Of a stretch of 64,000 bases of DNA, positions 43,201-54,512 are shown piece by piece. This DNA comes from Pseudocercospora fijiensis CIRAD86 (taxonomy: Eukaryota; Ascomycota; Dothideomycetes; Mycosphaerellales; Mycosphaerellaceae), in NCBI RefSeq assembly GCF_000340215.1, contig NW_006921539.1, positions 374,471 through 438,470 of the forward strand. The letters are read 5' to 3'. Position numbers and translations under genes: made by a program. Each line of letters starts with the position of its first letter. The first letter of the stretch is position 1. The notes below the pieces were generated by a model, which saw nothing but the letters and a program-made list of their open reading frames with translations, made no database searches and had not been told where the DNA came from.

Positions 43201-45902
43201 TGTTGATAGCTGCGAGACGCTTCTTGCCCGGGATCTGCGGCCATGCGGTCTGCTCAAATGCAATGTGCAGGTTGCGCTGTTTGAAGTCCTTGGGGAACTT
43301 GGGGTTGATCTCGGTCTTGATGCCGATATGCTTTGGGATAGCGTTCTTCTGAAGCATCATGAGGACCTTGATCAAAGCAGTGGTTCCTGCCACGGATTCT
43401 CCGTGTCCAACATTGGACTTTACAGCGCCAATGTGCAGAGGCTGGTCCTTGGAGCGACGTTTGGTGAGCGGTGCGTATACATCCATGATGCCGGACATTT
43501 CCTCGAAGTCTCCAGCTTGAGTGCCAGTGCCATGAAGCTCGACGTATGACACATCCAGTGGGTCTACGCCGGCTTGACGAAGCACTTGGCGGGAGAGGTA
43601 GGCCTGGTGGCCAGCATGGGGGTGAGTGATGGAAACGGCCTCGGCGGAGTGGTTAGTTCCAGCACCCAAGATCACACCCAGAATGTTGTCGTTGTCGGCC
43701 TCGGCATCTTCGAGTCTCTTGATGACCAGAGAGCCGATGCCGTCTGCTCGGCAGTAGCCATCAGCTGTAGCATCCCAGGTCTTGCAGGCGTTGTGGCCCT
43801 AAAAAGTGATAACTCTCGGTCAGCAAGGGTCTTAGAAATTCGGGGTGCTCTCCAGACATCGCTCCCTTACCTTGGACAAGAAGTGACCTTGGTTGAGTCC
43901 AGCAAACCCGTCTGGGTTGGTCAAGATGTTCATGCCGCCAGTGACGGCGGTGTCGACATCTCCGTTCCATAGTGCCCGGCAGGCAATCTGTGACCAGATG
44001 TTAGCATTTCCGAATTCCTCCCAACGAGCAACAACAACATTGATCAAAAAATCCATTCACTCACCTCGATGGCCGCCAGTCCAGATGAGCATGCGGTGTC
44101 GATGCTGTATGAAGGCCCTGCAAACTTGAAGAAGTAGTTGATGCGTCCTGGACCGAAGGCTCTGCAGCCGCCTGGAATGTAGTAAGTGCTGACCTCTTGG
44201 CCCTGGTTGACTTCTCGATAGTCATCCGCCGCCTGGCCATAGTATGTACCGATGCGCTCCAACTTAGTCGAAGCTGTGCGGTTGCCGACATAACCAGCTC
44301 GCTCGAGGGCCTCATAGGCGGTAACGAGGGCCAGACGCATCTGTGGATCCACAACTTGGGCCTCGCGAGGAGACATGTTGAAGAAGGGAGCGTCGAACAA
44401 GCCGGGCTCGTCGATGGGGCACATGTACTGGGTCATGCTCTTGTTGAGCGCCTTGCCGGTTGGATCGTAGTGTGTCTCGATATCAAATCGATCGGCTGGA
44501 ATCTTCCTCGACACATCGAGGCCCTTCTCAAGGATCTCCCAGAATTTCTCGGTGGTGGTTGCACCTCCTGGAAATCTGCATGAAATTCCAGTTATGGCCA
44601 GTTTCGACTGCGCAGGACCTCGGGGAGCGGTGTCTCTGGGCTCATTCTGGAAGATCCATGGCACGAGGTTATTAGTGGACACCCTGAGCTCTGGCATGTC
44701 GCTCTTGAAGGCCTTGTCGAGGTCATTGAGAGGTATGGAGTTTCCGAAGCAGTGGAGTGTGGCTTCAGTGGTTGCAGTGCGCTTAGCACTGTCGACAATG
44801 CCGGCAATGACCTTGTCCCAGCAGATTGCTTGCCTGAGAAGTTCAGAGACGACGCACTCGAAGAGTTCGGTAGCAGTCTTGGCTGCGTATGGCTGTCCGC
44901 TGCTAGTGGAGTAGACTGGGACCACTGGCTCAAGGCCTTTCCGCCTTGCATTCAGAGAAGCGCCTCGGACGATGCTCTCGGTGTCTTGCGCACTGTAGAT
45001 GTGGGGAGCGTGGCAGAGACCGCCGTAGACGGGCAGCTCGATGTAGCGTGCTTTTCGAAAGAACTCGCACTTGTTGAGAAGGGCCTTCAGCTTTTGTGGT
45101 GGAGCGCTGACTGTGACAGAAGTCCGGCTGATGGCGCTGATAAAGACTTTGCCAGTCTCGGGCACCTCACCAGCTGGCTGCATGGCATCAAGCTCTTTTT
45201 GAGCGACAGCTGGATCGACGTTGTGAACAACACAAGCCCAAGTCTCTGGCTTCTCGGATAGATCACGAGCCTCCAAGTTCTCAGAGACGCCGAAAACGTG
45301 GACACCCATGCGGAAAGCAAGACGAACGGCATCGGCACCAGCGAGTGGCAGATCGGCTTGCTCAGTCGAGAGCGAAATAGCTGTAGACGCAAGCAGACCG
45401 ATACCAAGACCGGCGAGGCTGGCCTCGCTCATGTTCCGGAGCTCTTCAGGATGGCTCTCGACATATCTGGAGCACAACATTAGCGATTGCATTTTTCTCG
45501 ATGTTCCAGATCTACGAACCCGATGTATGATGCTACTTGAGCAACGATGAGCAGAACGCCATCGATGGCGCCGCACAGGAGTCCTTCACGGAGCTCCTTG
45601 TTCTCGACCCAGCTAAGCAGATTGTCGAAAGGTGGAATCAATCGCTTCAGTTCTGTCGGCAGTCTGCGCACTTCATCCTTGACAGCTGCAGTGGCCTCGT
45701 TGAGGAATCGGGCGAGAAGGGGGAAGTCCCGGTGCTTGCTATGGTTGTGCAAGCCACGGTAGATGTCGTGTAGGTCGTCCTTTGGGAATTCGTTGCTGAA
45801 GTACACGAATTCCATCTTTGACGATCGGTCGCTGGCGTCTGATGTCTCGGAGGGGGTGTAAAGCGTATTGCTACCGGACCCAACGACTTGAACGAATGGC
45901 AT
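40271..45902 (-). CDS. Non-reducing polyketide synthase, SAT-KS-AT-PT-ACP, no thioesterase
   Basis: Five exons: 45902-45520, 45466-44065, 43987-43871, 43798-41552 and 41497-40271; introns 53, 77, 72 and 54 nt. The last is in frame and would be missed by a frame-only call. Product about 1,791 residues. Domains: SAT (1-370), KS from about 416 (DTACSSG with Cys 587; His 723 in ELHGTGT; His 766 in KSNVGHGE), AT from about 945 (GHSLGEY, Ser 1039), PT (His 1373 in GHRMNG; Asp 1558 in YFIDSVAH) and one ACP (LGIDSLLS, Ser 1751). The protein ends 41 residues after the ACP serine, so release must be in trans. This matches atrochrysone-carboxylic-acid-type synthases (ACAS, MdpG, ClaG), which use a metallo-beta-lactamase thioesterase, encoded here next door. 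The SAT GxCxG motif reads GLGIG (147-151), lacking the Cys. Confidence 0.95.
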
Positions 45903-47334
45903 CGATCCAGACAGCCAGCGAGTGAGATATCGAGGTAGGCGGCACGAGGCGAAGGTATGGAGATGGTCTAATCTGGTAGTATGCTGGGAGATGCTACATG
46001 AAAGGAACTGTCGTCTAGGAAAGTTGCGTGAAGGATGAATGTGGAAGCCGATGGAGATGCTTTCCTTGTCAACCGGACTCCCTGTGTGTTATACTGGATC
46101 ACGGTATGTTGTGCATGATTGCGGTATGTCGGGCTAAACCTTCGCAGCCATAGAACTACAGGGCGTCTACGAAATCGGAGCATTGCGAGCAGAACGAAGC
46201 CCGAGCGCGTCGGCGTCTTGCTTCTTCACGTGAATGCCACGTGCGTCCGACAATGTGATAGCCACGCAGACGGGCGCTATGCGAACCGTGACTCTCACTC
46301 ACTCGACTGCGGGACGTTGTAACGAGCGTCGCCGAAAAAAGCTCCCACGTGTGAGTGGCGCATGTGCAGGGATCGTTGCATTGCTGCGACCGTCCCATGA
46401 TCGACACCGACGCCCGATTTTTTATAGCAGAGATTCGTCCCGAGCGCCCCAGAAACACCCCGACGCACCCGAGCCACCCCGCGCACCCCCGCCCCCGCCC
46501 CCGCCCCCGCCACTTTCAAGCCCGAGCATCCACGCCACAGGATGCTGCTTACTGTCGACCACCAACCTGAGGCAGAAATCGTTGCGCAGGCATCACATGT
46601 CAGCCGTGTCGACTGTCCGCAGACAATAATCCATCGTGGACCCGTCGACGTCCTCGCCCCATGCACACTGTATTGTGCTCTTTGGCCACACTCGGGCGTT
46701 TGCACACGCTGTCTCGCCATCCCTAATGCCACGCCAAACCGGCACCGCATGCCCTGACCGTGTGGGTTTCATGGGCGATGGGAAGGTGTCTACGGAATCA
46801 CCCTGTCGTCGATACTGCTTTTGTGTTGGCCCCATTCGGTCCTCACTGCCGATTGAAGCGTTGCGAGAAACCCCAGTCAATCTGAACCACCACACCTTCA
46901 CTCGACTGCAATGCCCCTGTCCTGTTAGCCCATGGCCTCAGTATTGACCCTCCGTCAAGGACAGTCCCCGTCCGATACTCGAAACCACTGCTCACCAGGC
47001 CTCGGACCACCGCTGGGCGGCTATTTTTGCGTACATCGCGCAGTGCAGTCCTTGCAACCTCCTGGTAGACATGTGTGTCCTCGGAGCAATTGATAGACGT
47101 TATCCTATAAAGATCGAGCGATGGGGTCACAAAGAATTGTGGGTTCATCCACTGGCGCCTCGGCTGCACTGCACCCATACTGCTACGTCGAGTCTCTTGT
47201 ACATATCTTGCAAGAACCCCCTGGCAAAGAACGTGTCACTTCTGGTCTGAACCACCCTAGAATACTCTTGCTCTCTCTCACTCTTCATTGGAATCTCGAT
47301 TTCATATCTCCTTATTTATTCCTTTCCGTTGAAA
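45903..47334. promoter_or_regulatory. Divergent intergenic region between PKS and thioesterase
   Basis: 1.4 kb holding both promoters. It includes a (CCCCCG)n tract at about 46485-46511. Several chance open frames exist on both strands but none looks like protein. I saw no perfect TCG-N5-CGA (AflR-type) site by eye. Confidence 0.6.
46485..46511 (+). repeat. CCCCCG hexamer repeat
   Basis: About four and a half units of CCCCCG in the PKS/thioesterase intergenic region; low complexity, C-rich on the plus strand. Confidence 0.85.
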
Positions 47335-48389
47335 ATGGCCGACCAGGATGGAGACAAGAGCGGCTACCGACAGATCAACAAGGCTTTGAATATCTGCGCT
47401 TTCGACGACTACCTCAAGGGACAACGAGCTCATCTACCCCAAATTCCAGCTGTCGAGCAATTGACACCGAGAGTGTTACGAGTCCTTGGACAAAATGCTG
47501 GCAAGGCAAGTTTGCTGTTGACGTCTTTTGCAGGAACACTACTGACCTTCTGCATCAGTTCACACTTCAAGGCACCAACACATTCATAGTAGGCAAGGGC
47601 CGTGACAGGATCATTGTGGACACATCCGGAGGCGAGGAGGAGTGGATCGAGCTGATACAAGAAACTTTGCTGGATCGCGGGATCAACATCACCCATGTCC
47701 TGTTAACACATTGGCACGGTGATCACACCGGTGGCGTCCCAGACCTCATCCGTCTATACCCCCACCTGAAAGACCACATCTACAAAAACGAACCCGAGCG
47801 AGACCAACAAGCCATCCAAGACGGCCAAATCTTTGCGGTCCAAGGCGCCACCATCCGCGCTCTGCACGCCCCCGGCCACTCTACCGACCACATGTGCTTC
47901 ATCCTCGAAGAAGAACACGCCATGTTCACCGGCGACAACATCCTGGGCCACGGCACCAGCGCCGTCGAAGACCTCGGAACCTTCATGGCCAGCCTCCAAA
48001 CCATGGCAGACCAAAACTGCAAAACCGGGTACTCCGCCCACGGCGTCACGATCGACAACCTCCCCATCAAAATCTCGGCGGAGTTGACGAAACTTTTGCG
48101 ACGCGAGAAGCAGGTGCTCTCGGCTCTTGCGCAGTTCCGGAAGAGGGGGGAGAGGTGTGCGGCTTTGAGGGATATTGTGACGGAGATTTATGGGCAGGCG
48201 CTCGAGGAGGATACGAGGAGGTTGGCTTTGGAGCCTTTTATTGATGAGGTGCTTAGGAAGCTGGCGGGGGATGGGAGGGTGGCTTTTCAGAAACGGGGTG
48301 GGCTGAAGAAGTGGTATTCTTTGGAGATGGAAATGGCTGTGGACGCGAAGGCTGCACAGGTCGCTCAGGCGAGGGCGATTGCGGTATGA
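47335..48389 (+). CDS. Metallo-beta-lactamase-type thioesterase (atrochrysone carboxyl ACP thioesterase family)
   Basis: Exon 1 47335-47505 and exon 2 47559-48389 give 333 residues. The 53-nt intron begins GCAAGT and ends CAG, a GC-AG intron with a strong donor (AAG|GCAAGT). It restores GQNAGKFTLQGTNTFIVG, standard for this family. The metal-binding motif THWHGDHTGG has His 108, His 110, Asp 112 and His 113; LHAPGHSTDHMCF and FTGDNILGHGT supply the remaining ligands. The C-terminal winged-helix-like region (YGQALEEDTRRLALEPFIDEVLRKLAGDGRV) is also typical. In anthraquinone clusters this enzyme hydrolyses the thioester on the PKS to release atrochrysone carboxylic acid. It is divergent from the thioesterase-less PKS. 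Confidence 0.93.
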
Positions 48390-48951
48390 GTGCTTGGGTT
48401 CATGGCTTGATAGATTTTTCTGGTCATCGTTCATTATAGATTGGGATGTGCATGGCTAGATTGGGATGGGGATGGATTTGGGGTTGTCTGTCACACAATC
48501 GCCGGGGTTGTCGGCGCAGAATATTTTTCAAATGCAAAAAGTTAGAACTACAGCACTGCTCACGCACCATTGACTTGCTTCACGTATCACGGACAACATC
48601 TTTGCACTCAACTTCGCCGGGACTTGCGTTTTCTTGTGATTTCCAAATCACAATGCATTTCTCAACTGTACTCGAATATCTCTGAAGCTAGCTCGTGATA
48701 AAGATGCCATCCGAACCAATGTCAATGACTCTGAGTATGTAGCCGTGCAGACTCGGCTCCGAGAACGATGATTGGATCAAAATGCGCACAAAATGCCCGA
48801 AACGTCGTTTGCGGAACCGTCGGATGAATAAGGTCTACAGACTATGTTGGTTCCCCGAACGCCTTCCACCATTCCCAAACTCCCCGACGCTCATCACCCA
48901 ACAACAGTCCTGAAAGCTGATTTGGAATCGACTCGTGGCCAAAAGATTTCT
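48390..48951. other. Convergent gap between thioesterase and anthrone oxygenase
   Basis: 560 bases between two stop codons; no gene or repeat seen. Confidence 0.5.
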
Positions 48952-49579
48952 CTACTTAGAATAAACTCCGCACTCCTTGAGCACGCCACGGAAGCCCAAA
49001 ATCGAGCCGAACATGGGAAACACTGAGCGGACCGTGTGCATCCACACCCATTTGACGATGAGACCTTGCACGATGTCAAGGCTGTTACCCGTGGATCGCG
49101 AGAGCTCGTGAAGAGTGTCGTTTGTGGGCTCCATGATTGTCAACGTGAACGGCACGATTGCAATAGTAGTCAGGCCGGCCTTGGCATAAGCAGACCAGTC
49201 TTGGTGGCCGACTGCTCTTTTGCTGTAGGCGATGTATGCATACAGCGATGTGGTGAGGATGGCAAGAGATGGCATGATGATGTGACCATAGTGGTAAAGA
49301 AGGGCCCATTGCTTGAGAAGCTGGTCGGCTTGGTCGTTGGTCTGCAGCACAACTGGGATCATGACTGCTGAGAGGCTCATCATGGCGCCTGGGAAAGCAT
49401 ACTATCAGTATGAATGTGTGCATATGGCTCCAACGACGGGTAGACGGCTTACCTGATAGGAATGCGCCCAGGGTCACCGCAGTGGCCTGCTTGCCGACCT
49501 TCGGTGTTGGCGCTCTAACTTGCGTATCTGACTTCATCTTCGATTTCATCTGATGGATGGAGAGTCTCCCTCTCATCAC
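48952..49579 (-). CDS. Anthrone oxygenase (DUF1772 family)
   Basis: Exon 1 49579-49453 and exon 2 49388-48952 with a 64-nt GT-AG intron; about 187 residues (a Met at 49549 is an alternative start). Four hydrophobic helices are visible: [68 protein letters not shown] and a C-terminal [34 protein letters not shown] is the typical DUF1772 segment (the N-x-x-L after the third helix). Members such as TpcL, MdpH2 and HypC oxidise an anthrone to the anthraquinone. Its divergent neighbour encodes the predicted decarboxylase, and the two proteins are adjacent or fused in related clusters. Confidence 0.9.
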
Positions 49580-49888
49580 AAGAAACGCAAGTACTTAAAA
49601 AAGTAAAGGAAAGTCCCTAATCCCAGCAGATCGGAATCGGGAAGTCCCAGCACGTGAGAATTCACTCCCTCAGCATCGGAATCAACATATCCTAGCTTTC
49701 GGACCATTAGCACAATCCAACACAACGGTCCCCGGAACCACCCGACAGCATCTCGGGTCTTCTCAGCCTTACCTCACGATTCCGAAAAATCCAAAAATCC
49801 ATCAAAACCGCATTCAATCCATGAACTTCTCACGCGGTTCAACATCCATCCTCTATTCTACCCGCCATCTCCGCCAAACCACTCCACC
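49580..49888. promoter_or_regulatory. Divergent promoter with three TCGGAATC octamers
   Basis: 309 bases shared by the anthrone oxygenase and the EthD gene. The octamer TCGGAATC occurs at 49631-49638 and 49676-49683, and as GATTCCGA at 49778-49785. The first copy extends to CGGAATCGGG, a CGG-N3-CGG arrangement. A candidate binding site for the cluster's Zn2Cys6 factor (inference). Confidence 0.55.
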
Positions 49889-50501
49889 ATGCCCCCCGCA
49901 ACCGACCCAGAAATCCCAGCCGTAACCGCCCCCCAAAAAAACAAATACCTCTGCCTCACGATTCTGGGCTACAAAAAAGAAGGCATGACCGAAGAAGCCT
50001 ACCGCAACCACATGCTCAACGTCTCCGCCCCAATGACGAAAGACCTCATGGTAAAATACGGAATTCGAAGATGGACAATGGTATTATATACCCTCACCTT
50101 CTCCCACCCCAATCACTCATTCATCCATCCGTACAGATCCACAACCAAACCCCCACCCGCGCCCTCATGACGCAACTCTTCGACAGCCAAATGGTGAATT
50201 TGGCGCCGTATGACTGTTTCAGTCAAGTCGTCTTCGAGTCGATTGAAGATTATAAGAAAATCAAACTGGATCCTTGGTATCGGAAATACCTGGTGGGGGA
50301 TCATGAGAATTTTGCGGATACGAAGAGGAGTGAGTGAGTAGACACAGACACCGAAGATTTTTTTTTTTTTTTTTTGTGAGAGAGAGATGGATTTTTTGAT
50401 TGCTGATTTTTTTTTTTGGCTTTAGGATGACGATTGGTTGGATTGAGGAGTTTGTTCGGGATGGGCAGCTTGTTGAGGGGTTTGAGGGGGAGTATGTTTA
50501 G
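49889..50501 (+). CDS. EthD-domain decarboxylase (emodin-pathway type)
   Basis: Three exons, 49889-50080, 50137-50333 and 50426-50501, introns 56 and 92 nt, give 154 residues. The family layout is clear: [45 protein letters not shown], then [53 protein letters not shown] and the end [14 protein letters not shown]. EthD-type proteins in anthraquinone clusters (TpcK, MdpH1, ClaH type) are assigned the decarboxylation of atrochrysone carboxylic acid towards emodin anthrone. The second intron contains T runs of about 18 and 9, and the last exon codes only 25 residues, so it is easily missed. Divergent from the anthrone oxygenase. Confidence 0.9.
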
Positions 50502-51078
50502 GGAAGTGTGACTTCGTTGTAGACAGGTGTGGAATGTTTCAGGATGGAAATGTTGGGGCAATTTTCATATTTTTGGCCGGTTGATGTCCGAGATGACGCG
50601 GTCTCTAGTGTTCTTGATCATCAAAAGGAATTCGCGAAATTCAAGAATTTTCTATTACTGTTGTGCCTTTCGCAGAACTCTTTCGATGGTTTGCTCCGAA
50701 ATTTGACGATTTCTGCTGTCTCTTTTCAAACACCGAAGTTCTCATCGGTGTCCAATGCGTATTTACTTGTTCAACGTTGTGCGAGTCAGCATCTCTTGCA
50801 ATACATCATATGGATATCTTCACAAATCTCAGCGATGGATATGTTCGTGTGCACTCTTTAGAAAAATACCATGGTCATTCTGAGTATGATGATTCGTTAC
50901 ATGCACCTTGTCTATGATACTATACATCTCTGTCTAGTCTTCATTATGTCGGCCAACCCTGGCCGCACTGACGTCCAACGCCATCGCTAAATTCATCATT
51001 CTAGCTCCTGTCCCGCTTCGATATGTTCTCATTTCCGTCTTCCTTTTCCTATCTTCTGCTAGTGCTGTCGTGCATCTA
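50502..51078. other. Convergent gap before the MFS exporter
   Basis: About 580 bases with no supportable gene; open frames here lack protein character. Confidence 0.5.
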
Positions 51079-52934
51079 TCAAGATCTCCTCTGCGAAGAT
51101 TTGGTCGACTCTTCGTCCAGTGATTCGGCATACGTGGGATCCTTCTCGACCTCAGCGCCGGTGCTCGTCGGGCTTCGGTCGTCCTCTTGTTGTTGCTCTG
51201 ACTGCTTTTGTGTCTTTGCAGCTTCTTCTTGCTCGTTTTCCATTGCTTTTTCTTGCTGCTTCTGCTGTTCCTTCTTTACGCTTCGCCACTCCATACCCAA
51301 GCTGCCGAGAATAGTGAGGCAAGCCAGGATGAGACCCACGAGGAAAGTACGACGCAGTGCCGAGTTGTAGGCATACAGAACTGCGTTGTGCAGTCCTTGT
51401 GGCACCATCTGGAATAATCCAGTAACACCTGCGGTGTTAATCTGCTGTGGTGTAATGTCGAATCCGGCAAGGCCTGCGAGTTTCGTGGCCAACTGCTGAT
51501 CAAGGACGTTCTGACCCACGGAAACGAAGATCGCACCAAATAGTGTTGTGGCGAAAAGGATGAGTGCAGTGCCGACTGGAGCCTCGTCTTTCGATAGGAC
51601 GGTCTGAGCTGCGACGTTTGGTGCTTGGTAACATCCGCCCAAGCCGAACCCGTAAACGATCTGGTATCCGATCCATTGTCCGGTGGTGGTATGTGGTTGA
51701 AGCAGGAGAAAGAGACCGGCGCCAATCGCTGCAGTGACGGTACCGATGATCAAGAATGGTGTATAGTATCCAGTCTTTGTGGTGCCCACGCCAGTAAGAA
51801 TGGAAGAGACCACGATGGCAATGACGAAAGGCAAGAGGTGAATACCGCTTTGAACGGCTGAGTCGCCCTTGATGGCCTGGAACCAGATGGGCAAGAAGTA
51901 GATGATAATCGTCTGATGCGCTCCGAGCAGAGCACTGACCCAGAAGCCAGTGAAGATGCTTCGTTGGCAGAAGATGTGGGGTGGCACTGTTGCGGTCTTT
52001 GGCCTCCAGACTTGGATGAAGATGAACGCGATCAATAGAACCAGGCCGAGCGTGAGGCAGAGGATGATTCGCCAGTTGCTCCAGCTGTAGGTAAATCCAC
52101 CCCACTGTAGAGCAAGGCAGAGTGAGATGACACCAGGCAGAAGGGCGACCAGGCCTTCGATGTTGAGCTCCTTGACCTTGTGTTTCCAGCTGCTCTTCAT
52201 GGCGCCACCACCTGGAACCTTGAGCAGGAAGAACACGGCCAGCGCGACAAGACCGCCAAAGGGCAAGTTAATGTAGAAGCTGCAAAGATTGTTAGCAAGC
52301 TTCGCGGAGAAGGAAAATCTGATACGTACCACCAGCGCCAGGACACATGGGTTGTGAACGCTCCTCCCAAAAGTGGGCCAATCACAGACGATACGCCATA
52401 GACTGCGCCGAACAGGCCTTGATATGCGGGTCGCTTGGAAAGCGGAATGGCGCATACGATAATGACCAGAACGCCTTCTTGAATGCCTCCAGCTCCGAGA
52501 CCAGCGATTGCTCTGCCGACGATGAACGCGATCGAATTTGGAGCGGCACCGCATACAGCCGAGCCCACCTCGAATAGAAGGACCGCCGATAGAAAAGTGG
52601 CCTTGACGTCGAGGAAGGTGTACAGTTTTCCGAATAGCAAGATTGTAGCACAGTTCGTCAGGAGGTACGCAGTTCCATACCAGCCAACGTCGCTGTAAGC
52701 GTGGAACTCGTTCGTGATCGCCGGAGTCGCAGTCGAAATGATCAACTTGTCCAGAGCAACCAAGAACATGCCGATGAAGACACAGGTCATCAGCACAGCG
52801 AGCTTGAGACCGTGGGGGTATTGTGATTCATCGTCGCCTCGATCAAGACCTTGATTCTTTTCTGCGTCAAGCTTCGGTTGTTGTGCGTATGTTTGATCCT
52901 CTGTTGGAGCATTGTCCTTGTTGTGAAAGCCCAT
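51079..52934 (-). CDS. MFS drug:H+ antiporter, 14-TM DHA2/DHA14 family (cluster exporter)
   Basis: Exon 1 52934-52330 and exon 2 52279-51079 with a 50-nt GT-AG intron; 601 residues. After a charged N-terminus (about 45 residues), helices and signature motifs follow: [13 protein letters not shown] (motif D1), [23 protein letters not shown] (motif A region), [20 protein letters not shown] (motif B), and [19 protein letters not shown] (motif C). Splicing gives [13 protein letters not shown], highly typical. About 14 helices, then a long charged C-terminal tail rich in Gln/Glu/Ser. Located in the plasma membrane, it probably exports the cluster product, as AflT-type transporters do. The ATG at 52934 is used; the frame also contains an upstream TTG. 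Confidence 0.92.
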
Positions 52935-54512
52935 TGTCAAAGACGAGCTTTAGCGCAAGCGCCCTGTGTCGTTGAATTCGAATATCCAAGCAAAGACTGA
53001 AGTCGAGCACCGTTGTGCAGATCTGCCAGGCGGCAATATAAGTGTAGATAGCGTTTGTTTTCGTAGACGCAGTAGCAGACTACAGAGGATTGGTTGATGA
53101 CAAAGGAAGCAGGGGAACACGAGCTGGGCAGAGCAGAACTAACGGTTATATAAGAGCTGATGACAGTGTGTCGCCCATCGTCACGGAGGGTCGTGCTGTG
53201 GGAGCACAACGTATTGGCTTTGGCCTTATTATTCTTAGCTCAGTGGGCCGGAGTGCGAGGGGTGGTGGAAGGGAGGGCATGCACGCGGAAGTCTGAGGCC
53301 TTGATGGGGCGCCACGAGGGTTTCAACGGCCGCTGGCACTGTCCGAGCGCGGACGGTCATGGTTGGCCTCAGGCACAGAGCAAAGACCAGCCAGCGCCCG
53401 GCCGTCGACGGACCCGGGGGTTTACAACCAATGATGTGAGCGCTTGCTCATTCATCCCCGGCCAGTGATTATTTACAGGAGAGGCACGTGAAAGGAACTT
53501 GGATTTAGCTTTTTGCCAAGCTTCCTGCCAAGCTTTCTCTCGCCGACCTGCACCACCAGACTCAGACTTCACGACCAGCATGTCATCGTCCAGTGCTCTG
53601 ACTTTGTCCTGCTGCAGAGTGAATTCCATAGCCTCATAGATGAATTGCTGGTAGGGATCCGTTATTCACTCGCTGTTTGCACGTGTGATGACTAACCAAC
53701 ATCGTTGCAGCGCACGGTTGTCGCGTGTCGGTTTTGCTAGCGTGCCAAGCTTTCTCTCTTCACCTCACCTCACCCTCTGGCCTGACAACCAGCGACAGCA
53801 ATGTCTTCTCAAAGACACCGAATATTCATCACTACACTTCCTGCCGCCAATTTCATATTCCATATCTCAAGAGACAAGCCACAATACCCGACGCATCGTG
53901 AAGACGCGCGAACATCCAGCTGTACATAGAATACGCGCACCGAAGACCCGTGGCATTGCAAGGGACCGCAGCAGAGATCAGTGACAAGCTACAACCTACC
54001 GGACTGTTCACTCACCTTCCCTGCTCATACGCCAGCTTGATCGACACAGGGGCTAGGATCGGAGGGAAAGGGTCCCACACTCGGCTGGCCAATCATTTTC
54101 GACCCGAAGTGGCGTATTCTTCACATGTCACGCCGACCCAGCACTGACTTGCAACCAGCCGATGCCGCTGAATTCCACGCTACCTGCTCAGTCTACGGGG
54201 CCTTGCCAAGCACAACATCGCGAGTCTGCCGGAGAACGAAGTGGCTGGTGAACGTCTTGAATGTGATCGACCCCGAGCTGAGCGTGCATACGCCACGCGA
54301 AGGCCATGCTCTCTTCGCACGTTTCGGCCCATTAGGACCTTACGCTCGCTGGACTACCCCGATCTCTGAAAATAGGTGCTGGGCATACAATGCTGCAGCG
54401 TAGGTAGGATGGTTATAATACCAGCTCTGGGGTCGATTGGACAACATCATCCACAGCAGCACAATCTCCTTCACTCACGCAGTCCACTCCTCTCCGTTCT
54501 TGAGCATTCACT
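52935..54512. other. 1.6-kb intergenic region between exporter and P450
   Basis: Divergent promoters of the MFS and P450 genes. Open frames of 60-102 codons occur on both strands but show no domains or signal sequences. No repeat noticed. Confidence 0.5.

Noticed and set aside
45903..47334. AflR consensus TCG-N5-CGA in the PKS/thioesterase promoter
   Set aside because: Only near matches with other spacing (for example TCG-N4-CGA near 46401) were seen by eye; no perfect site is claimed.
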